From the NCBI GenBank assembly GCA_963383645.1, contig OY726559.1:113175296-113239295 (forward strand): a DNA stretch of 64,000 nucleotides. Reading direction: 5' to 3'. The DNA is from Muscardinus avellanarius (lineage: Eukaryota > Chordata > Mammalia > Rodentia > Gliridae). The position numbers were made by a program, and so were the translations under genes. Shown here piece by piece: positions 57,201 through 64,000 of the stretch (position 1 is its first letter; the number at the start of each line of letters is the position of its first letter). The notes beneath the pieces were generated by a model. It was not told the DNA's origin. It searched no databases and saw only the letters and a program-made list of their open reading frames with translations.

Positions 57201-57441
57201 GGGGTTGAAGTGGAGGAGGGCGGAGCTCCCCATCCCCGAAGCCCACCTACCTCTCCTTCTCCCCTCTTGTCCTAGGTCGATGCTCCTGGGCGTGGGCTCC
57301 CCTCCACTGGATGCCTTGTCCCCGCTTGTCCTAGGAATCATGGCAGCGGCCCTGGGGGCACCAGGGCTCATGCTGCTTGGGGGAGGCCTGGTTCTGCTGC
57401 TGCGACACAGACAGTACTCAGAGTACCAGTCCATCAACTGA
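54275..57441 (+). CDS. GLMP: GLMP, glycosylated lysosomal membrane protein
   Basis: This is a type I lysosomal membrane protein, known as the partner that protects the transporter MFSD1 from lysosomal proteolysis. Exons: 54275-54394, 54849-55106, 55264-55464, 55584-55802, 56916-57172, 57276-57441. All are GT-AG; the total is 1221 nt, 406 aa, equal to the human length. Seen: a cleavable signal peptide (hydrophobic [17 protein letters not shown], residues 19-35); a luminal domain with seven N-X-S/T sequons (Asn 65, 95, 134, 159, 187, 230, 333); one transmembrane helix (about 370-395); and a short tail [12 protein letters not shown] containing the YxxPhi sorting motif YQSI (402-405). The start ATG has poor Kozak context (C at -3, T at +4), but Met19 would still begin inside the signal peptide. 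Intron 5 carries a SINE block. Confidence 0.97.
55900..56790 (-). repeat. Inverted SINE block in GLMP intron 5
   Basis: A pyrimidine-rich TTTC/TTCC tract (55895-55950) followed by five inverted B1-dID copies or parts, including a young TTCCTGGAAGCCC copy (56065-56255) nested next to a TGGTACTGGGGGTGGAACCC copy (56283-56480). Confidence 0.85.
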
Positions 57442-57989
57442 GGCCCACTCTCCGGAAAGAAGGACATTACTGGACCTTCCTTTCTGTGCCTGGGACCACT
57501 GGACACAGGAGGGCCAGTGTTGTAGCTGGCTGCTCCCCTCTCCCATCATGCTTTGCTGCAGAACCTCAGAAACCAGCTTCAACTTCGTGGTGACCCCTAG
57601 GGGGTGCTTCATAAGTATCTTGAGGGGCCCTGGCCAGGACTTTTACAAAAAGATGTTGCCTCTTTATGCCAACCCCTGTGGAGGAGAACTCCAAGGCCTA
57701 AACGGGAGTGATTGGTGGGTTGCTCAGAGGCTCTGAAATAAGACTTATCTTTTCCACAAGTTTCCATTCTCTCACTGTGTGGACGTTGTTGGATTCATCT
57801 GGGGCTGGTTCCGGGGAGGGCAGAGGTGGGTCTGGAAGGCAAGCTTCCATCCGAGGCCCCAGCTCTCACCAGCCGTGCTTCCTTCCCTCCCTCTTGAACC
57901 CTGACTCCTGCCACCACCACGGAGCTAGTGGATTTCAGTACAGTCGGAATCAAACAAGAAAGGGGCACTTGTAAGTGAAGGGCAAATGG
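57442..57989 (+). other. GLMP 3' UTR and downstream flank
   Basis: This is 548 bp of non-SINE sequence after the GLMP stop. No canonical AATAAA is present. GAAATAAGAC near 57735 (AATAAG) is the best candidate signal and may be a decayed AATAAA. Nothing else is recognised before the SINEs that begin near 57990. Confidence 0.5.
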
Positions 57990-58485
57990 GAAATGAAGCC
58001 AGGCATGGTGGCGCACACCTGCAATCCCAGTACTTGGGAGGAAGATCACAGGTTCAAGGCCAGCCTCAGCAATCTAAGTGAGACTCTCAGCTTAATGAGA
58101 CCCTGTTTCAAAATAAAAAATAGAGCCAGGCATAGTGGCACACGCTTGTCATCTCAGCATTTGGGGAGGCTGAGACAGGAGGATAACAGTTCACAGACAG
58201 CCTCTGCAACTCAGTGAGACCCTGTTTCAAAATAAAAAATAGGGCAGGGGGTGTAGCTCGGAGATCAAATGCCTCTGGGTTCCATCTCCAGACCCGCAAA
58301 AAAGTAAAAAAAAAAATAAAAAATAAATAAAGAATTTAAAATAGGGCAGGGGGTATAGCTCGGAGGTCAAATGCCTCTGGGTTCCATTCCCAGACCTGCA
58401 AAAAAAAAAAAAAAAAAAAAAAAAATAGGGCTGAGAGTGTCACTCAGAGGTACTGGGTTCCATCCCCAGTACCGCCAAAAAAAAA
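57990..58485 (+). repeat. Sense SINE cluster between GLMP and TMEM79
   Basis: Sense B1-dID copies at 57997-58120 and 58124-58305, plus extra dID right halves at 58340-58425 and 58430-58487. This block separates the convergent 3' ends of GLMP and TMEM79. Confidence 0.82.
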
Positions 58486-58494
58486 AAAGCCAAT

Positions 58495-59103
58495 GAAGAC
58501 TGATATAGAAATTTATTGTTACTCACACGTGTACACACACACTCACACTAGTTAACATCAGCCACTGGTCTTCCAGTCACCACCCAGGTGGGTGCACATG
58601 CCCTCTTGGGGGGCAGATGTCTCTGTCCTCTCTTCCCATGGCAGGCGTAGCTTCTGGGAGGTTTGGGTGCGCGCCTATGTAGGTTGCTGGAAGGGAAGAG
58701 GCCGCAGCGCTGCATGGGGCAGCTGTAATAGTCTTGTCTGAAGCTATAAAGGGCCTTAAGGCCAGTCATGGAGGGTCCTGAACCCAAGCCAAACGTGAAA
58801 GTCCTTATTTGATCTGATGCCTCCCTCGAGCCTGGGACATGGGCCATTTGTCCAATCTCCTTGAGTTCCTCTGCTTAAACAACTGGTACAGAAACCATCA
58901 GGGTTAGCCGGGCGTGGTTGGCGCAGGCTTGTAACCCCAGCATTCGGGAGGCTGAGACCAGAGGATCGCGGTTCGGGGACAGCCTCAGCTACTTAGTGAG
59001 GCCCTCTGCAACTCAGTGAGACCCGGTTTCAAAATAAAGAATAAAAATAGCCCTGGGGGTGTAGCTCGGAGGTCGAATGCCCCTGGGTTCCATCCCCAGA
59101 CCC

Positions 59104-59137
<34 letters not shown>

Positions 59138-59523
59138 ATCAGGGTTAACTGGCTTTCGCCCCTGTCTCCTGGGCAGCGTTCAGGGTCAGGGAGAACCCAG
59201 AAGCAGTAGAAGGAGGCTGCTCCGGAGGAACCAGCACCTCCCCCTGGTCTGGGTCCGGGGTCCTCAGCATCCTTAAGGGACATGGCGGTCCATTTCTAGC
59301 CCCGCAGAAGTCCCTCCATTTGACTGTCCCAAGCCGCAAAGGTGGAGGCGGCAGCTGCTGGGGCAGAACAGGGCCAGGGCCAAGTCCAGGCTCTGACCGA
59401 TGGGTCCGGACCCCTATGGGGCAGTAGCAGGGATCCTCCCGCATGGCCCAGGGCCTGGGCTAAGTCCAGACGCGCAACCGGCTCAGAGAAGGTCAGTCGG
59501 CGAGCAAACACCGTGGGCAGAGC
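58495..59523 (-). other. TMEM79: TMEM79 3' UTR with AATAAA and an inserted SINE
   Basis: On the minus strand a canonical AATAAA occurs at 58517..58512 (GAGTAACAATAAATTTC), with non-repeat sequence between it and the stop apart from one young SINE at 58907-59132. The UTR would be about 1 kb. No competing canonical signal is seen nearer the stop. Confidence 0.65.
58907..59132 (+). mobile_element. Young B1-dID SINE in the TMEM79 3' UTR
   Basis: This is a full-length SINE of the ...CCATCCCCAGACCCGC-A(n) subfamily with an A tail of about 30. It is flanked by a perfect 15-bp target-site duplication, AAACCATCAGGGTTA, at 58892-58906 and 59133-59147. It is antisense to TMEM79, so the mRNA would carry a long U-tract. 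Confidence 0.9.
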
Positions 59524-62500
59524 TCAGCCCCAGGGGCGAGGCCTGTAGTCGGAGGCCGAGCGGGCGTGGTCGGGGTAGTCCAAGCGGCCCTCGGAGGCAG
59601 TGAGCATGCGCTCGGGCTCCACCGCGAACATGTAGTAGAGGTTCCAGACCAGCATGGCCAGCAGCGGCAGGAAGGTCAGGCCGTAGCCGAAGCCTCGGAA
59701 GGAGCGGCCCACGGCGAAGGTCAGCCAGTAGATCAGCCTGCAGGGGTGCAAGGCGGGCACTCAGGGACCCCAGCCGGCGGGCTGAGGGAGGCAGGGGTTG
59801 GTGAGGATGGGTGGTAAGCCGAAAACAACTGGTGCTGCCTTTTTTCTTTTCTTTTCTTTTTCCGGTACTGGGGATGGAACCCAGGGGCATTCTACCTCCA
59901 AGCTACACACCCAGCCCTTTTTTTAATTCTTTATTTTATTTGTTTGTTTGTTTGTTTGTTTGTTTTGGTGGTACTGGGGTTCCTGGAAACCCTTCTATCT
60001 CCAGGCTACACTCCCAGACCTATTTTTATACTTTTTAAATTTGGAAACAGGGTCTCTTTTTTTTTTTTTTTTTGGTGGTACTGGGGGTGGAATCCCCTGG
60101 GCTATACTACCAGACCCATTTTATATTTTATTTGGAAACAGGGTCTCACTAAGTTGCTGAGAGCCTCACTAAGTAGCTGAGGCTGGCTATGAACCTGTGC
60201 GATCCTCCTGTCTCAGCCTCCCAAGCACTGGGATTACAAGCGTGCACCACCATGCCCGGCTGGTTTCTGCCTTTCCAATGGTCTAGGAACACAGCTAATG
60301 ACAGCAGGTGCATGATGTAATTATTTATTTATTTATTTTTGTGCTACTGGGGAGGGAACCAAGGGGCTTTCTACCTCCAGGCTATACTCCCAGACCTATT
60401 TTATACTTTATTTGGAAACAGGGTCTCACTAAGTTGCTGAGAGCCTCACTAAGTAGCTGAGGCTGGCTATGAACCTGTGCGATCCTCCTGTCTCAGCCTC
60501 CCAAGCACTGGGATTACAAGCGTGCACCACCATGCCCGTCTCACGATGTAATTTTGACTTCCCAGACTATTCATGAGTGGGCAGTCCACATTCACACAGT
60601 TTCAAACTACACCCTATACCTATTTTTTCCTTTTTTTTCTTTTTTTGTGGGGCTGGGGATGGAACCCAGGGACATTCGACCTCCAAGCTGTACCCCAGCC
60701 CTGTTTGTTTGTTTGTTTGTTTGTTTGTTTGTTTTTGTGGTACTGGGGATGGAATCCAGGGGCATTCTACCTCTGAGCTATATCCCCAGCCCTGTGTTTT
60801 ATTCCTTATTTTGAAACAGGGTCTAAGTTGCAGAAGGCCTCACTAAGTAGCTGAGGCTGTATATGAACCTGTGAACCTCCTGTCTCAGCCTCTCAAGCAC
60901 TGAGATTACAAGCGTACAGTTTATAAATTCATTTTTATTTATTTATTTTGCAGTACTGAGAATGGAACTTAAGGGCATTGTACCTCAGAGCTACACCCCC
61001 AGCCCTATTGTTTTAGTCTTTTGTTGTTGTTGTTGTTGTTGCAGATCTGGGGATGGAACCCAGGGACATTCTACCTTCGAGCTATACCCTTTGCCCTATT
61101 TTTTTTTTTTATTCTTTATTTTGAAACAGGGTCTCACTAAGTTGCGCAGGGCCTCACTGAGTAGCTGAGGCTGTCCGAGAACCGTGCTCCTCCTGTCTCA
61201 GCCTCCCAAATGCTGGGATTACAAGCGTGCGCCAACACACCCTGCTATAAACACTTTTTTTTTCTTGGTGGTATTGGGGTTCCTGGAAACCCTTCTATCT
61301 CCGGACTACACTCCCAGGCCTATTTTTATTTTTTTATTTGGAAGCAGGGTCTCTTAAGCCAGCGCGGCTGGCTTCAAACCTGCGCGATCCTCCTGTCTCC
61401 GCCTCCCAAGCACGGGGATTACAAGCGTGCAACACCACACCTTGCTATAAATGCATTTTTAAGAGAGAAAGAGAAAGTGGATTCATCCCCAACGTGTCCA
61501 CTGAGTCTGATGTAGAATCCAGAAAGACCCCGACCCTGGCTTTCCAGACTCTTGGGTGTCTGGCTCCTCCCTCTCCCCTCCCCAGGCGCCTACTCACCGG
61601 GAGATGGCAAAGAGCCCCGTGAGCAGGGGCAGCAGCTTGAGGGTGTCCTGCGGCAGGTAGGTGGAAAGCACGGCCAGGTTAAAGAAGTAGAGAATGAAGA
61701 GCTGCACCGACTGGGCCACGTACCGCCGGTGGATCTCCACCTCCCGCCTGGGCTCCTCGAAGGGCCGCAGAGACGAAAAGCACAGCAGGCTCAGCCCGTA
61801 CACCAGGAGCCCTGGGGAGGCAGGTTGGGAGCACACTGGGTCAGAGGAGGAGGCAGGAGGGGAGACAGCAGGAAGGCGGGCCCCGCTCGCCTGGCACCCC
61901 GGCGGGCAGAGGTGCTCTTGCAAGGGGATGGCACACAGACCGGGTGAAGGGCATCCCTCCTACCCAGGCCAGGCAGACTCAGCCCGCAGCCCAGGTCTCC
62001 TCCCAAGGCCCAGACTCACCCAGAATAATGGGGAAGGTGGCGAAGACCCCACAGCGCAGTGTGTAGATGAGGCGGGAGCTCATGGTGGGCAGCCGCGGGG
62101 CATCGAAGGGCAGGAAGGCGTAGGCCCCGTACAGCAAGCAGGGGAAGAGCACCAGGGCGGCGCCCACCGAGGCCACGGCCCTCAGCCCCTCGCGGCCCCC
62201 GCAGGTCCCGCAGCCCCCGCAGGGCCGGGCCGGCGGCTTCACGATGGCCTCTGCCCACTTGCGCTCCAGGGGCTCGGGGTAGCTGGCCCGGGGCGGCAGG
62301 AAGGGCCGGCGGGCGCCCTGGCCGGGCTCGCAGCGCACGATGAGGTCTTCCTGGGGCCGCCGCTCGATGCACTGAAGGTCGATGGGCACGAAAGCCCGGG
62401 CCGCCTTCTCAGGCAGCAGGTTGGCATCCTCTTCTGGGGGCTCCTCTGGCTTGGTGGCTGGTTCAGACTCCAGGAGCTCCGGCTCCAGCTTCCGCCAGCC

Positions 62501-62776
62501 GGGAGGATCCGGGAATGGGGCAGTGGGCTGGGGCTCAGCACCCCAGGGCAGGGTGGCAGCCTCGCTTACTGTGCTGTCTAGACCGTCCTCAGCCCCCTCT
62601 CCGGCCATGGGTGATCCGACTGAAGACCCCACTCTGAGGGACTCGGCCCCAGGGGACTCGGTCTCACTTTCCTCCTCTGGCTGCCGGCCATTAGGGACCA
62701 AGGCCTGGGGTGGACCCTTCTCCAGGGTCTCAGGCCCCTTCACCTCCGTCAGGGCCAGGGCCTCAGGTTCTGCCAT
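59524..62776 (-). CDS. TMEM79: TMEM79 (mattrin), MAPEG-like transmembrane protein
   Basis: TMEM79 is a multi-pass membrane protein of the lamellar-granule secretory system in keratinocytes, also reported to dampen Wnt/Frizzled signalling. Mouse loss causes the matted skin-barrier phenotype (family knowledge). Coding exons: 62776..62020 (757 nt), 61811..61598 (214 nt), 59737..59524 (214 nt). All are GT-AG; the sum is 1185 nt, 394 aa, the same as human. The N-terminal ~180 residues are acidic, Pro/Glu-rich and probably disordered. A Cys/Gly cluster CGGCGTCGG follows (186-194). Hydrophobic segments lie near 202-223, 238-262, 290-305, 310-330 and 345-362. The C-terminus is [19 protein letters not shown]. 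The start is AGGATGG, a strong context. Intron 2 contains a cluster of antisense SINEs. The upstream noncoding exon is not identified. Confidence 0.97.
59855..61455 (-). repeat. Inverted SINE cluster in TMEM79 intron 2
   Basis: Inverted copies at 59865-59935, 59965-60055 (young subfamily), 60070-60260, 60325-60538, 60645-60915, 60945-61235 and 61265-61445 (young subfamily), with (GTTT)n tails at 59940-59965 and 60705-60735. All are sense relative to the TMEM79 transcript. The piece at 60541-60640 is single-copy. Confidence 0.82.
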
Positions 62777-62804
62777 CCTGGGGCCTCAGTTCTGGGTCTA
62801 CCAT
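62763..62804 (-). other. Upstream ORFs overlapping the TMEM79 start
   Basis: The coding exon begins at 62813 (acceptor TCTCTCCAG). Between it and the main ATG are two upstream ATGs. ATGACCTCATGGTAG begins at 62812 (4 codons plus stop). A 13-codon ORF from 62804 ends at a TGA (62765..62763) inside the TMEM79 coding region, in another frame. The second has G at +4 but C at -3. Such an overlapping uORF usually lowers translation of the main frame; that effect is inferred. Confidence 0.6.
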
Positions 62805-62844
62805 GAGGTCATCCTGGAGAGAGCAGAAGAAAGGTCTCTTGAAG

Positions 62845-63697
62845 CTCCTGTCTTTAGCCGGGGAAGGGGTACACGCCTGCAATCCCAGTACTTGGGAGGC
62901 TGCGGCAGGAGGATTGCAGGTTGGAGGCCGGCCTCAGATACTTAGTGAGGCCCTCCGCAACTTAGTGAGACCCTGTTTCAACATGAAAAATAAAATAGGA
63001 GATGGTAATGGTGGCTCACGCTTGTAATCCCAGCATTTGGGAGGCTGAGACATAGGATCGTGGTTCACGGACAGCCTCAGCTACTTAGTGAGGCCCTCTG
63101 CAACTCAATGAGACCCTGTTTCAAAACAAAGAATAAAAAATAGGGCAGGGGGTGTAGCTTAGAGGTCGAATACCTCTGTGTTTCATCCCCAAAACCACAA
63201 AAAAAAGAAAAAAAATAGGGCTGGGGCTGTATCTTGGAAGTAGAATGCCTCTGGATTCAATCCCCAGTACCTCAAAATAAATAAATAAAACAAACAAACA
63301 AACAAACAAACAAATGGTCTAGTGGTGGTGGAGCTCAGAGGTAGAATGCTCCTGATTTCAATCCCTAGTACCACAAGGGGGGAAAAAAAAAACCTGTTTT
63401 AGTGCTGGGAATATGGCTCAGGGCTGGAGCACTTTGCCTAGAATGCACAAGGTGTTGGATTCCATCCCTAACACATAAAACAAACAAGCCGGGCGGTGAA
63501 TGCGCACGCCTGTAATCCCAGTACTTGGGAGGCTGATCCAGGAGGATCGCAGGTTGGAGCCAGCCTTAGCAACGTAGTAAGACTCTCTCTCATCAACCTA
63601 GTGAGACCCTGTTTCCAAATAAAAATTAAATGGAAGCTAGAGGTGTAGCTTGGAGGTAGAATGCCCCTGAGTCCAATCCCCAGCATCCTCCCCCCAA

Positions 63698-63715
<18 letters not shown>
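62845..63715 (+). repeat. SINE cluster upstream of TMEM79 coding exon
   Basis: Sense copies at 62855-62995, 63000-63190 and 63490-63700, with extra dID halves at 63215-63270 and 63320-63380 and a (CAAA)n at 63290-63315. These lie in TMEM79 intron 1 if the first exon is further upstream. Confidence 0.8.
63403..63480 (+). mobile_element. Diverged ID SINE
   Basis: GTGCTGGGAATATGGCTCAG, GAGCACTTTGCCTAGAATGC and ATTCCATCCCTAACAC match the ID body. It sits upstream of the TMEM79 coding start between B1-dID copies. Confidence 0.65.
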
Positions 63716-63730
<15 letters not shown>

Positions 63731-64000
63731 GCACGCACACACGCAAAGCCCCTGTCTTCTGGCCCTTATCGACAGTTTGTCAGAACTGGAACTCTCTGGG
63801 GCAGCTGGCTTCACTGGTTTGGCTCCGCCTAGGACCTTAGGGAGTGGGATGGTGTTGAAACAGAGAGGCGGGAGGGCCGCGAGCGGCTGGCACAGAGGCT
63901 TTCAACATCAAATACAATCCAGCAGGTCAGAGTGAGTCAGGGGGCACCGGCCTCAGCCAGCCCCACCCACACCTTCTACCCCTCCGCCAAAACCCCTGGA
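63690..64000. other. (CA)n and GC-rich single-copy end of window
   Basis: (CA)n with CG interruptions at 63698-63742, then 250 bp of GC-rich single-copy sequence. By synteny it may belong to the TMEM79/SMG5 promoter side, but no exon could be assigned. Confidence 0.45.

Noticed and set aside
61694..62581. 295-codon plus-strand frame opposite TMEM79
   Set aside because: It is the antisense shadow of GC-rich TMEM79 exons and spans their intron.

Overview
The window is vertebrate nuclear DNA, from a rodent. It has spliced genes with GT-AG introns, a GC-rich bidirectional promoter, and a very dense load of one SINE. That SINE has a 7SL-like left half (the B1/Alu-type start GCCGGGCGTGGTGGCGCAC) joined to an ID-like, tRNA-derived right half (GGGCTGGGGGTGTAGCTC...ATCCCCAGTACC) and an A-rich tail. 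This is the B1-dID architecture known from squirrels, dormice, beavers and guinea-pig relatives. Free ID monomers are also present. The species cannot be fixed from sequence alone. By eye, well over half of the window is SINE or simple repeat.

Four protein-coding genes can be rebuilt exon by exon, with all phases consistent. (1) TSACC (minus strand, coding exons 21305..3026, 123 aa) is a testis co-chaperone for TSSK kinases. It is hidden because its exons are short. (2) CCT3 (plus, 24761..47658, 14 coding exons, 545 aa) is the gamma subunit of the TRiC/CCT chaperonin. (3) GLMP (plus, 54275..57441, 6 exons, 406 aa) is a glycosylated lysosomal membrane protein. (4) TMEM79/mattrin (minus, 62776..59524, 3 coding exons, 394 aa). 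From memory, this order and orientation matches human 1q22 (RHBG-TSACC-CCT3-GLMP-TMEM79-SMG5). TSACC and CCT3 are head to head and share a GC-rich promoter around 24.1-24.75 kb with ZNF143-like, NRF1-like and CCAAT motifs. GLMP has a CLEAR/M-box-like element (GTCACATGAC) about 40 bp before its start codon, which fits a lysosomal gene.

The unusual region is 9.3-18.76 kb, inside the second coding intron of TSACC. It is an AT-rich minisatellite built from hundreds of units of the form TTTAAGTTGTATTGGGGA + (TA)n. The unit core looks like the inverted 3' end of the local SINE, and the array runs into SINE sequence at both ends. A 2.56-kb composite element with an A-rich 3' tail interrupts it at about 12838-15400. 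That element consists of GC-rich ~66-bp monomers, a purine tract, a duplicated module, a ~1.3-kb GC-rich VNTR of alternating 50-bp units, and a LINE-like 3' end. The layout resembles SVA-type composite retrotransposons or an ORF-less L1 with a monomeric 5' UTR, and I do not recognise the family. A later SINE with a perfect 15-bp target-site duplication sits in the array at 17879-18082.

Smaller finds: two short retrocopies of the same unidentified hairpin-bearing RNA (22379-22462 and 35040-35138, each with a target-site duplication), a U6 snRNA pseudogene (40261-40355), a U6 fragment fused to a SINE (1886-1922), a young SINE in the TMEM79 3' UTR, and upstream ORFs ahead of TMEM79. The remaining intergenic and intronic DNA is SINE clusters, microsatellites and unrecognised single-copy sequence.
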